In this document: piece by piece, positions 43,235 through 51,674 of the stretch
Numbering within the stretch: position 1 is the stretch's first letter
Layout of the letters: the number at the start of each line of letters is the position of its first letter
Assembly (NCBI GenBank): GCA_934203355.1
Contig: CAKPZC010000007.1
Location: 1-51,674 of the forward strand
Source of the DNA: an uncultured Prevotella sp.
GTDB lineage: Bacteria; Bacteroidota; Bacteroidia; Bacteroidales; Bacteroidaceae
Length of the DNA: 51,674 bases
Direction: 5' to 3'
Made by a program: the position numbers and the translations under genes
Notes under the pieces: model-generated
The model's database searches: none
The model's input: the letters and a program-made list of their open reading frames with translations, nothing else
What the model was told of the DNA's origin: nothing

Positions 43235-44668
43235 TTATGAAACCTTTTTACGTTTATGTATTAATTCTATTATTTGCAAACGAATTACTGACATATAATT
43301 ATACCTATATTGAATATAACAACAAACAAGTGAAGACAAACATACAAATGTACATACACGAGTCAGCAATCCCGTTTTATAATAATTTAATAAGAAGATA
43401 AACACTGCAACTAATGTCAATACTCCTATCAAATCTATAGGTAATTTCAATTCTATTTTCTTATTTGAAACTACATACAAGAAAAAGAATGTAAATATAC
43501 GAGAAGCACACAGAGCTATAGGAACCGCCAATATAGACAAATGCTGAAGTAATAAAAACATTAATACAACATTCAATAAAGAACCTCCAACATACGAAAT
43601 ACCTATATATTTAGTATCTCGAGAAATAGAAACACCCGATGAAGCGAATGGAAACAACAAATACACTGACATTGGTATACAAAGCAGTGGAAAATATATT
43701 GAAGCATCCAAATATCCCCTGTTACTTAATAGTAATATTAATTCAGGTGCTAAAGTAGATACAGATATTGTTATAAGTATTAAAGCAAGACAAAATGTTG
43801 CAAACAACTTTTTCGCTTCATTATTGAAATTACTTTTCTTATAATTTTCATAAAGGAAAGGAGACCAAACATTTTGAAATGCAGTACTTACTAATGTAAA
43901 CACAGAACTTAACGACAATGCCAATGAATACACACCTAATTCAGCCATTGATACATACTTGCCAATCAACACTTGACCTAATGAACTATCTAACCATCCT
44001 GCTAAAATTGCAGGAAGTGTAGGTATTGAAAATTTTAAAGCCTTATATAAATACTCCTTTTTAAAGGTAATCCCAATATCACTTCTATTTATATATCCAA
44101 AATATAAAATAGAGAAAATCTCACCACTTAGAATACCTATAAAAATGCTGATAATACCTTTACGTAATACAACAACACCAACTATAGATATACCTATTTG
44201 AATTATCAACTGCAATATATTTCCAACTGTAAAAAGAGTCGGCTTCTTCTTATAGCGTGTTAGAATCGAAAAATATGACATTGTGCTTCCTGCAGGTATA
44301 GACATAGCCATAACCATAAAAGCCCAGTAATATTTAGGTATTTCAAGTAAATCATCTGTTATAAAATGAGAGAAAGCACTAATAATACAAAGTACTATAA
44401 ATGCACATGTAAGAATAGAGATTAGTCCCGTTGAAACTAATCTCTTTCTATCGTCCTTTATCTCATAATAATCTCTTGATATTCCAGAATGAATGTTCAG
44501 GTTAGAGAAAAGATCTATAATACCTTTAAATGCTGTAATCATCGCCATGGCTCCATATTCTTCTTTTGTCAGTATACTTGTATATACTGGTATCAAGAGA
44601 ACTGCTGCCATTTTTCCAAACACAGAAGCAAAGCCATATATTAAAAAATCCTTAAAGAATCGCTTCAT
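43235..44668 (-). CDS. wzx: Oligosaccharide flippase (Wzx)
   Basis: 477 aa with 12-14 hydrophobic segments. MKRFFKDFLIYGFASVFGKM and PVYTSILTKEEYGAMAMI at the N-terminus are typical of MOP-superfamily flippases. It moves lipid-linked repeat units across the inner membrane. Its presence together with EpsG and the initiating transferase defines a Wzx/Wzy-type pathway. Start and the neighbour's stop overlap by one base. Confidence 0.92.
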   Translation of the reverse strand: MKRFFKDFLIYGFASVFGKMAAVLLIPVYTSILTKEEYGAMAMITAFKGIIDLFSNLNIHSGISRDYYEIKDDRKRLVSTGLISILTCAFIVLCIISAFSHFITDDLLEIPKYYWAFMVMAMSIPAGSTMSYFSILTRYKKKPTLFTVGNILQLIIQIGISIVGVVVLRKGIISIFIGILSGEIFSILYFGYINRSDIGITFKKEYLYKALKFSIPTLPAILAGWLDSSLGQVLIGKYVSMAELGVYSLALSLSSVFTLVSTAFQNVWSPFLYENYKKSNFNNEAKKLFATFCLALILITISVSTLAPELILLLSNRGYLDASIYFPLLCIPMSVYLLFPFASSGVSISRDTKYIGISYVGGSLLNVVLMFLLLQHLSILAVPIALCASRIFTFFFLYVVSNKKIELKLPIDLIGVLTLVAVFIFLLNYYKTGLLTRVCTFVCLSSLVCCYIQYRYNYMSVIRLQIIELIHKRKKVS

Positions 44669-45840
44669 TATTTATTGCATTTATTATATAAAGCAGCCCA
44701 AGGCTTTATACATTCCGACCAAGAATATTTAGTTTTCGCTACATTTTTATTGACTTCAAAAGAAATCTTATAAGAATCAAAATCTGGTAATACATTATAA
44801 AAAGTTTCTACAGCCTCATGAACAGAATCAACTTCTAAATAATGGAAACCGTCTTCTTTTAAAGTTGAGTAGGTAGGATACCAATCTCCTGAAATCAAAA
44901 TTGTGCCAGCACAGAGTATCTCTTTTATTGAATTGGATAAACCATCAAATTCTGTAACTTGAAATGCAATGTCTGTCGCTATTCTCAAAGTCGCTACGTC
45001 ATCATCTGTCTGGTATGTATTTTTTATCATAGTAAATGTACAACCAATCTCTTTGAGTTTTGATTCTATTTCTTCTATATACGAATCCGACGCACCTCTT
45101 GTCATTGGCAGGACAAAAAGAATAGTATCTTTATACTTATTAAACGATTCATTTGCAGAAATATAATTTAACAAGTCTAAATGTCTATGTATTTTCTTAC
45201 CACTATACCCAAGTAAAACTGTTACCTTAGAAGGTGGTATGTTTAAAAGCATTTTTGCTTCTTTTCTTGTTGTTTCCTTATTTGACAATAATTCAATAAT
45301 TGAAGAACCGTAATAACCATAACAACATTTATCTTTTATAGAGGGATATAATTTCAAAAGTCTACCGTTTAAAAACGCTGGAGATCCAACACAATAATCA
45401 GCACACTTTAAAATTTTCCCTAAACGCTTTAAGTAAAAATCATGTGAATGCAACAATTCCATTTTCTCCAATTCTCCACCCCAAAAGGTAACAAAAAACT
45501 TATTGGAGAATCTCTTGAATAAAACAGGTTCTATGACCCAAGCAGCTCTTAGCCAATGAACATGTATTATATCAAACTTATTGTTCGTCTTTCTTATAAA
45601 CTTTCTAAAATTCCTATATAAAAGAAAAGGACCCAATATAGCTCCCAAAAATTTAATTTTGGTTAGCTTATTTTGTGAAAAACCATCAAAATACACTTCA
45701 TCATAAGGATATTCTGAATATAATTTTTTGTCTGGTTCAGGAGAATAGACAAAAACTTTTATATTCATTATTTTCTTTAGGGCTTTTACATATTCCACAA
45801 AGAATATAGAATTGGCATCACCTACTAATAATAGTTTCAT
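44668..45840 (-). CDS. Glycosyltransferase (GT-B, GT4-like)
   Basis: 390 aa. FDIIHVHWLRAAWV and FVTFWGGELEKMELL in the first half and AFQVTEFDGLSNSIKEILCAGTILISGDW in the second half fit a GT-B transferase resembling the Fuc4NAc-transferase group. No signal peptide. Probably adds one sugar of the repeat unit; donor unknown. Confidence 0.78.
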   Translation of the reverse strand: MKLLLVGDANSIFFVEYVKALKKIMNIKVFVYSPEPDKKLYSEYPYDEVYFDGFSQNKLTKIKFLGAILGPFLLYRNFRKFIRKTNNKFDIIHVHWLRAAWVIEPVLFKRFSNKFFVTFWGGELEKMELLHSHDFYLKRLGKILKCADYCVGSPAFLNGRLLKLYPSIKDKCCYGYYGSSIIELLSNKETTRKEAKMLLNIPPSKVTVLLGYSGKKIHRHLDLLNYISANESFNKYKDTILFVLPMTRGASDSYIEEIESKLKEIGCTFTMIKNTYQTDDDVATLRIATDIAFQVTEFDGLSNSIKEILCAGTILISGDWYPTYSTLKEDGFHYLEVDSVHEAVETFYNVLPDFDSYKISFEVNKNVAKTKYSWSECIKPWAALYNKCNK

Positions 45841-45843
45841 AAA

Positions 45844-46902
45844 TCACAATACATTAATCATTCGTAAATATTCATTCCAATCACCCATATCCTTCCAATC
45901 GTTTTGACTTATAGGGTATACACCGACTCTGCGTCCTTGTACTTTTAATTTCTCCATTAAATGTGTGATATGGAAAAAATCATCGGGAATATCGTTTAAC
46001 AAGGAAGGTTCTAAAATATAGAGTCCCGTGTTAATTTTAAATGAGAATGTGGGTTTCTCTTCGATAGATTCTAATAAACCGTCAGCACATGTGTTGATTG
46101 TTCCGTATGGAATAGAAAAGGTTTTGACAGCTGCAACTACGGTTAATTCATTTCTGTTTCTTTTGTGGTAATCAAGTATTGTTGCATAGTCCTCTTCAAT
46201 TAAGATGTCACAGTTTGAGACGAAAAAAGTACTATCTATTTTTTCCTTAAGTAGTCTAAGACTACCAGCAGTACCCATAGGCTTATCTTCTTGAAAATAA
46301 CTGATGTTATAGTCAGGGTTAGCGACAAAATCAAAATAATTTTTGATTGTATCTGCCTTGTAGTTTACAGATAAATGAAAATCATGGCATCCATAAGCTA
46401 CAAATTTATCCATTATGGTTTCTATGATTGTTTTTTCGCCAACAGGAATCATGGGTTTGGGAAAGACATTTGTCAATGGCGCAAGTCTTGTACCCTTACC
46501 TCCAGCCATAATTACAACGGGTATATTTAATTGAGTCTTCTGTTTTTTTTCTTTGCGACCAAATAAGTCTTTCCAGAAATATACATCCACTAAATTGCCT
46601 TTAGTATCCAAAACAGGCATACATTCAGCACGAAGTTTGAACATCTGTTCTTTAATAGATGAAAGGTTATCATCTATAGAAGCAAAAATCTTCTTTGTGT
46701 CTAATATTTCACTTAAACCATTACTTAAGTCTACACCTGCTATTATAGCTCTTTGAATATCTCCGATGGTTAATAAGCCTCTAAATTTATCCTCACTAAA
46801 AACAAACAAAAGTTTAACCTTTTGTGTATCCATCATTTTCAGTGATTGCATGATAGAGGATTTATAATCAATACTTATATTTAAAATTTTGTCAAGTATC
46901 AT
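45844..46902 (-). CDS. CBS-domain sugar-nucleotidyltransferase
   Basis: 352 aa. Two CBS motifs (about 1-115) are fused to a nucleotidyltransferase domain with the signature VVIMAGGKGTRL (129-140), FPKPMIPVG and the metal-site SNCDILIEED. This architecture is that of PtmE-like enzymes that make GDP- or other NDP-activated amino sugars. Here it probably activates the modified sugar built by the adjacent DegT, NeuD-like and ATP-grasp proteins; the nucleotide and sugar are not evident. Confidence 0.88.
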   Translation of the reverse strand: MILDKILNISIDYKSSIMQSLKMMDTQKVKLLFVFSEDKFRGLLTIGDIQRAIIAGVDLSNGLSEILDTKKIFASIDDNLSSIKEQMFKLRAECMPVLDTKGNLVDVYFWKDLFGRKEKKQKTQLNIPVVIMAGGKGTRLAPLTNVFPKPMIPVGEKTIIETIMDKFVAYGCHDFHLSVNYKADTIKNYFDFVANPDYNISYFQEDKPMGTAGSLRLLKEKIDSTFFVSNCDILIEEDYATILDYHKRNRNELTVVAAVKTFSIPYGTINTCADGLLESIEEKPTFSFKINTGLYILEPSLLNDIPDDFFHITHLMEKLKVQGRRVGVYPISQNDWKDMGDWNEYLRMINVL

Positions 46903-46974
46903 TTTTCTATAAGTTATATTTTATAAATAAGTTAGGCAATGCTTTTATAGATATTCTTAAACATCACATAACAA

Positions 46975-47625
46975 TTAAATAATAAGACTAAAAGGGTCTT
47001 TCTCTTCAATCAGTTTTGCAGGGTTGCCATAAATTACCCCAGATTTTTCTATCGTTTTTACACAATTCGCTGAAGCTCCTACAAGTGTAAAATCTTCTAT
47101 CGATATGCTATTTTTAATTGTAGCATTTAACCCAATAAAACAATTATTACCTATGATTGCATGCCCGCCAACTGTAACATTCGCAGAGAAATAGTTGAAA
47201 TTGCCTACAGTAATATCGTGTGTTAAAACTGTTGCAGATTCACATATACACCCTTTTCCAATTTTGCATCCAGGACCGATGTGTACACAAGGCATAATAA
47301 ATACACCTTCTTCGATATTAGAAGTGTATACCGTGGCTTTAGATGATATATAGCTCCCTATCTTATACTTATTTTTGCAAATATCAAAAATATGGGCTCT
47401 TAACTTATTCATATTGCTATACCCAACACCTATAATAATTTCAAAATTAGAGCATTCTTTGTCTAATTCCTCGAATGGAATAATGGGCAATCCGTTTATT
47501 ACTTTACGTGAAATAAATTGCTTTTCTTGGGTAAATCCTATAACTTTATCTATTCTTTCAGCCTCTATATATAGGCTAAGCCTTTCAGCAAAAGAAGTAT
47601 CTCCAAATATGATTAGATTTCTCAT
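46975..47625 (-). CDS. NeuD-family sugar O/N-acyltransferase
   Basis: 216 aa. A Rossmann-like N-terminal part (NLIIFGDTSFAERLSLYIE, about 1-80) is followed by a left-handed beta-helix of hexapeptide repeats (IGPGCKIGKGCICES... to VIYGNPAKLIEEK). This is the usual NeuD/PglD layout, which acetylates amino sugars. Adjacent to ATP-grasp and DegT genes. The last residues match the PAK acceptor loop. Confidence 0.9.
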   Translation of the reverse strand: MRNLIIFGDTSFAERLSLYIEAERIDKVIGFTQEKQFISRKVINGLPIIPFEELDKECSNFEIIIGVGYSNMNKLRAHIFDICKNKYKIGSYISSKATVYTSNIEEGVFIMPCVHIGPGCKIGKGCICESATVLTHDITVGNFNYFSANVTVGGHAIIGNNCFIGLNATIKNSISIEDFTLVGASANCVKTIEKSGVIYGNPAKLIEEKDPFSLII

Positions 47626-48810
47626 TTATTCAATATTTATAAGAGATGATATTTCTTTATTATATTTATCTATAAGTTTATCTATTTCGTTTCGATTCTC
47701 AGCTTTACAAATAAAGTAACCGTAACGATCCAAGCCTGTTTTTATTTCTTTTACGCAGTCTCCAACTTTAAGATTAAAGTCAAAATAACAAATATTCGGC
47801 CATGATTTCACTTTTTCTATAGTTGGATCTATTTTAACTATACGACCTGTTTTGAAATTAAAGAAACAAACACCAGACGCAGCTGTTTTTAATGAATGTA
47901 AATTTATTGATTCTCCAAGTGCTATATGGAGTTGTTGATCTTCAATATTTATACCTGTAGATAACGGTGTAAGAACAGATGTTATATATCCACCTCCCAA
48001 TCGTGGAGAAGTTTCTATAACAAAAATGCCATGTTTATTGATTTTCAATTCTGTATGTGAAGGACAGTTTTCAAAATGCATACAGTCTGCAATCTTAGAA
48101 ATGACATTTCGAATTAACTGACGTTCGTTTTCTGAAAGATTGGCAGGTTGTTTGTGTCCTAACTCTACATTATAAGGGAATTCTGTAGTTCTCTTCTCTG
48201 TGAATTGAATTATTTCAGTTTTGCCGTTGTAGTGTAAAGATTCAATACTATACTCCTGACCTTCAATAAATTCTTCAACTAAGATAGTATCCAGATGTGA
48301 ATATTGCAAAGCCTCGTCAATACATTCTTGAAGTTCCTGAATGTCTCTACATAATTTTACTCCACGGCTACCAGAATTGTCTCTCGGTTTACATATAACT
48401 GGGAAGAATAAATCTTTTGCCTCATCAGCATTATGTATTAAACGACCACGAGCACATGGAACCCCACCTTCAATGAAACGCTGCTTCATCTGATATTTAT
48501 CAGTAGACCACTGCGCTGTTTCAACAGAATAGAAAGGCAAGTTAAGTTCTTTTGCTATACGTGCCATCATTACAAGAGGTTTATCCGTTGCAGCAGTTAC
48601 GACTGCCGATACATTATATTTTTTGGCAACAGCAAGCGTCCCTTCATAATCTTGTCCTCCTACTACCTCAAACGCCTGACATGCATTCTTAGCACAGGCA
48701 TCTTCACATGGGTCAATACCCACAGTGAAGAGTCCCATTGCATTTGCTCTATTGATGATGGAGAGTTGTAACTCTCCAACACCAAATATCAAAATTGCTT
48801 TCTTATCCAT
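47626..48810 (-). CDS. ATP-grasp ligase, sugar-tailoring module
   Basis: 394 aa from MDKKAILIFGVGE (48810); an ATG four codons earlier is also possible. PVICKPRDNSGSRGVKLC is the ATP-grasp loop, LVEEFIEGQEYSIESL follows, and the metal-binding IETSPRLGGGYI is near the end of the domain. Similar to carbamoyl-phosphate-synthase-like ligases of polysaccharide loci. Its start overlaps the DegT stop. Together with DegT and NeuD it suggests amide or amino-acid decoration of a sugar; inference. Confidence 0.85.
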   Translation of the reverse strand: MDKKAILIFGVGELQLSIINRANAMGLFTVGIDPCEDACAKNACQAFEVVGGQDYEGTLAVAKKYNVSAVVTAATDKPLVMMARIAKELNLPFYSVETAQWSTDKYQMKQRFIEGGVPCARGRLIHNADEAKDLFFPVICKPRDNSGSRGVKLCRDIQELQECIDEALQYSHLDTILVEEFIEGQEYSIESLHYNGKTEIIQFTEKRTTEFPYNVELGHKQPANLSENERQLIRNVISKIADCMHFENCPSHTELKINKHGIFVIETSPRLGGGYITSVLTPLSTGINIEDQQLHIALGESINLHSLKTAASGVCFFNFKTGRIVKIDPTIEKVKSWPNICYFDFNLKVGDCVKEIKTGLDRYGYFICKAENRNEIDKLIDKYNKEISSLINIE

Positions 48811-49945
48811 ATATTTCCTCAATACCTTTTTCTACAGTGTCACAAATGAAATCAACCTGCTCCAAAGTTAGAGCTGCATACATAGGAAGTGTAACCTCAT
48901 TATCCGTTACATACTCTGTCTGCGGAAGTTTAGCTCCCAATTCTTTATAAGTAGTGAAAAGGTGAGCAGCAGGATAATGAACAGAAGTTTGAATACCTGC
49001 GGCATGTATGTATTCACGAAGAGCATTACGCTTCTCCTTTGTAGAATTTAGTATCACAATAGGGAAAATGTAATTAGAAGTAAACTCTTCGCAATCAGCA
49101 AACGGTACAGCAATACGTGGATTCTTAGTAAGACGTTCCACATAACGCTTACGTACTGCTACACGGGTCTCCAAATCCTTAGGCAACTTCTTCAACTGCT
49201 CAATGGCTATAGCAGCACGAATATCGTCCATACGGAAATTATAGCCAAGGCAAGTGATATCATACTCAGTAGCATGACCAGAAGCACGCTGATAAGACAT
49301 TGTACTCATTCCATGTGAACGAATAAGATGCGCCTTCTTTGCCATTTCCTCATTATTTGTGATAAACATTCCACCTTCACCTGTTGAAATGTTCTTGTTT
49401 GAAAAGAATGAGAATGAAGCACAATCGCCAATTGTACCAAGTTTCTTGCCCTTGTACTCTGAAAGAGGACCATGACAAGCATCCTCAATAACCTTGAGGT
49501 TATGCTTACGAGCAATCTCCATGATTGCATCCATATCAGCTGGGAAACCTGCCATATGTACAACTACAATGCCCTTTGTACGTGGAGTTATCTTTGCCTC
49601 TATGTCTTTAGGGTCGATATTGATATGATTCGGACCTACAATATCTGCAAAAACAGGAGTTGCACCAACATATCGTATACAGTTACATGATGCAGCAAAG
49701 GTCAATGAAGGAACTATCACTTCATCACCAGGACCAAAACCACATACCATACAGCAAACATGCAGAGAGTCTGTGCAGTTAGACATGCTAACAGCATATT
49801 TTACTTTCCACATATCAACAAACATCTGTTCAAGTTCGGCATTCTTAGGACCAGTAGAAATCCAGCCAGACTTGATTGTATCATAAGCTGCTTGAGCCTC
49901 ACGCTCATCAAAGTTCAAATTGAACAACGGAATGTTATAAGCCAT
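48803..49945 (-). CDS. DegT/DnrJ/EryC1/StrS sugar aminotransferase
   Basis: 380 aa fold-type I PLP enzyme. Internal aldimine lysine K184 in FSFFSNKNISTGEGG and EDACHG at 154-159. N-terminal NIPLFNLNFDEREAQAA and GWISTGP are standard. It transfers an amino group to a keto-sugar nucleotide. It begins the tailoring module DegT - ATP-grasp - NeuD - nucleotidyltransferase. An unrelated stub of a related gene lies at 27793-27933. Confidence 0.93.
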   Translation of the reverse strand: MAYNIPLFNLNFDEREAQAAYDTIKSGWISTGPKNAELEQMFVDMWKVKYAVSMSNCTDSLHVCCMVCGFGPGDEVIVPSLTFAASCNCIRYVGATPVFADIVGPNHINIDPKDIEAKITPRTKGIVVVHMAGFPADMDAIMEIARKHNLKVIEDACHGPLSEYKGKKLGTIGDCASFSFFSNKNISTGEGGMFITNNEEMAKKAHLIRSHGMSTMSYQRASGHATEYDITCLGYNFRMDDIRAAIAIEQLKKLPKDLETRVAVRKRYVERLTKNPRIAVPFADCEEFTSNYIFPIVILNSTKEKRNALREYIHAAGIQTSVHYPAAHLFTTYKELGAKLPQTEYVTDNEVTLPMYAALTLEQVDFICDTVEKGIEEIYG

Positions 49946-49957
49946 AATTTTAATATT

Positions 49958-50560
49958 TTAAATTGTTTGTATTTTTTGTTTATAGAAATGCCAACCGCTG
50001 GTATATTTGTCATTTATTCTTTTTGCAGGGACTCCTGCTGCCGTACATTTAGATGATACATCTTTAGTAACAACTGCTCCTGCACCTACTATAGAATTGT
50101 TGCCTATTACAACATTACCAACTAAACACACCATTGGTGCGATATAAGCTCCATCACAAATAAAAGCAGCAGGACCTGAGTTGCTACCAATATTTAGAAA
50201 CTGACTGACATTTACATTATTACCTATAATTGTTGAACCATTGATAACCATACACATTGAATGCCCGATATAAAAGCCATAGCCAATCTTAACTGAAACT
50301 GGCATATCTATTTGATGTCTTTTACAAAGAGCATTATATATATATATTTAAACAATGGTCTTAGAAAAGTTTTTATTTGGCACGCTCTGAACCAAGCTAA
50401 AACGTCACCTTTTAAAAGTCTAAAAATTACCCCCGAGTTGTAACTCTCGTTCACATTTTCGATAATAATCTGAACTAACCAATTCCACCACATCACTAAA
50501 CGTTTGAGGTGTTGGTATCTTTATTGAGTGTTCTCGTAAAGTGTATGTATCAAATTTCAT
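49958..50560 (-). pseudogene. Serine O-acetyltransferase-like gene with two frameshifts
   Basis: The ATG at 50560 (MKFDTYTLREHS) sits 12 bp after the upstream stop. This frame runs to SDYYRKCERELQLGG and stops at 50423. Removing one base from the C5 tract at 50430-50434 (G5 on the coding strand) leads into the frame with VIFRLLKGDVLAWFRAC. Removing one TA from the (TA)6 tract at 50335-50346 then leads into NALCKRHQID and the intact hexapeptide domain (KIGYGFYIGHS ... GAGAVVTKDV). The repaired protein is about 199 aa, normal for CysE-like acyltransferases of polysaccharide loci. In the present sequence only a 115-residue catalytic half (ATG at 50305) could be made. Confidence 0.85.
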
Positions 50561-50572
50561 TTCTACTTTAAT

Positions 50573-51625
50573 TTACTTTTTATCAGTAAAAATATTTATC
50601 TTTGTTTTTATCAACCGATAGCTGAATATTCGGAGTTGGTCTACTACTACACAAAAGAAAAATATAGAAACAAGACCCAAAACCCATATTATCACCAAAG
50701 AAATACCACTATAATTTTCTAAAGAAACTCTAAAGTATTCCTTCATAAAAGGATTTAAAGGTGCAGAAGTATGTATCAATAAAACAGCTAAGACAGAGCC
50801 TGCTATATAATTAATAAACTTTGAATATCCTATTTCTATGTTCTTGAAAAAGCAAAAGAATGATATTGATGACAAAATAACAACTGGATTATTATAGCTA
50901 TATACTAAATGATTCAACGCATTTACCATGTCTTTACCTGTATCTGCAAATAGTTTAAGAAGGAAATACGCCTCAACAGCCAAGACGAAGCTACATCCTA
51001 AATAAATAATCACACTGAGCTTGTAAAAAACTGACGGTAAATCATAGAGCCTTATATACCTCGCTATTAAATAAATTATCATAAATGAAGGCAGAGAATA
51101 GCCATATTGAAAACCAGGTAACACTTGTGGTAGTGCAGGTAAATAGCCAAACCAGACTTCATATGCCACTAAAGCTATAATTACATTACGTAACTGTCGT
51201 TTGTTAAGGTTTATGTTATTTAAAAACGGAGTAAAAAGCAACAAACCAATATACGAAGGGATAAACCAATTAGATTTTGATATAAAAAAGATATCTTTAA
51301 TATCAAAACACCCTGTTACATATCCTACAAGAAGTCTTATCACAGCATAGAAAAGACATATATAGACTAAATTAGCCAATGACTTCATCTTTATGCTTGT
51401 AGAGAAATAACCTGTTATTAAGACAAATACATTTACGCCTATAATAGCAAATCCTTCTATCAACAATCTTGCAAAATTACATTCTGAGAAATTACTCGGC
51501 CATCCACACCATGCAAAATTAGCGTGAACAAGAACTACAAGTAATATTGCGAGAATTCGGCAGAGTTCTAAGTTTGATTGCCGTATTTTACCCCCCACCC
51601 GTCCGAGAACGTCAGTTTGAGGCAT
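50573..51625 (-). CDS. Membrane acyltransferase (acyltransferase family 3)
   Basis: 350 aa with about ten membrane segments. SNLELCRILAILLVVLVHANF with the family histidine, NVFVLITGYF and SNWFIPSYIGLLLF identify the OafA/WecH-type acyltransferase-3 family, which O-acetylates surface sugars. The frame is open to the window edge, so the start is uncertain. Relatives begin near KIRQSNLEL, and the preceding GC-rich codons (DVLGRVGGK) look non-homologous. First visible gene of the polysaccharide locus. Confidence 0.83.
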   Translation of the reverse strand: MPQTDVLGRVGGKIRQSNLELCRILAILLVVLVHANFAWCGWPSNFSECNFARLLIEGFAIIGVNVFVLITGYFSTSIKMKSLANLVYICLFYAVIRLLVGYVTGCFDIKDIFFISKSNWFIPSYIGLLLFTPFLNNINLNKRQLRNVIIALVAYEVWFGYLPALPQVLPGFQYGYSLPSFMIIYLIARYIRLYDLPSVFYKLSVIIYLGCSFVLAVEAYFLLKLFADTGKDMVNALNHLVYSYNNPVVILSSISFFCFFKNIEIGYSKFINYIAGSVLAVLLIHTSAPLNPFMKEYFRVSLENYSGISLVIIWVLGLVSIFFFCVVVDQLRIFSYRLIKTKINIFTDKK

Positions 51626-51674
51626 ATTATTGAGGGCAGAATCGCTATTGCGACTCCACCTAAGCCCATCTAAG

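Noticed and set aside
51590..51625. Invertible promoter of the capsule locus
   Set aside because: Only one side is in the window and no inverted repeat or recombinase gene is visible; cannot be supported.

Overview
The window looks like a chromosomal segment of a Bacteroidales bacterium, most likely Prevotella/Segatella. The reasons are many promoters of the Bacteroidota form TTTG-N19-TAnnTTTG (several are exact), a bacterial serine palmitoyltransferase, a DUF4494 protein, class 1B PyrK/PyrD, RnfC/RnfD homologues and an EpsG-type polysaccharide cluster. Genus is an inference; no rRNA gene is present to confirm it.

Left part (1-26.8 kb), mostly housekeeping. A 5'-truncated DEAD/DEAH helicase is followed by yggS and a DUF4494 gene, two identical tRNA-Pro genes, serine palmitoyltransferase divergent from a diacylglycerol/sphingosine-kinase-like lipid kinase, and trmN6. 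Then comes an rnfC-rnfD-galE operon without the other rnf genes, a small acidic protein and a secreted phytase-like esterase. A 1269-aa fusion (degenerate GT, GT2, DUF4922/HIT-like, SpoIID) follows with two AmpG-like MFS transporters. Next are the operon aguA-fucosidase-spoU-aguB, the overlapping pair pyrK-pyrD, and a carbohydrate-porin-like outer membrane protein.

Middle part (26.9-32.1 kb), a decayed accessory zone. It holds a triply deleted remnant of the helicase family seen at position 1, the 5' stub of a WbuC-type cupin, the 5' stub of a DegT aminotransferase, and a DinJ-like antitoxin with a PIN toxin. There are also an intact WbuC cupin, a PIG-L deacetylase, a C-terminal Rpn-type nuclease fragment and a second PIN toxin-antitoxin pair.

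Right part (32.1-51.67 kb), one long minus-strand surface polysaccharide locus that enters from beyond the right edge. From upstream to downstream: an acyltransferase; a doubly frameshifted serine-acetyltransferase-like gene; DegT aminotransferase, ATP-grasp ligase, NeuD-like acyltransferase and CBS-nucleotidyltransferase (sugar tailoring); a glycosyltransferase; Wzx flippase; EpsG polymerase; GT2; an embedded DUF262-HEPN pair; GT4; a relic of an Alg14-type gene; an unknown gene; Alg14/Alg13-type glycosyltransferase halves; a second ATP-grasp; a sugar epimerase; a nucleotidyltransferase; and the initiating sugar transferase.

Across the window runs one unusual repeat family: short GC-rich hairpin cores (such as GCGCTTGCGC, CGGCAAAGCCG, GCGCACAGCGC) strung on AT-rich linkers of the form ATTCAAAATTCAACATT. 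It forms arrays at about 11.36-11.49, 16.60-16.78, 28.8-29.2 and 31.95-32.10 kb. It supplies the stop codons of two genes and the N-terminal codons of a third, and a related sequence with a 47-bp tandem repeat lies inside the helicase gene.
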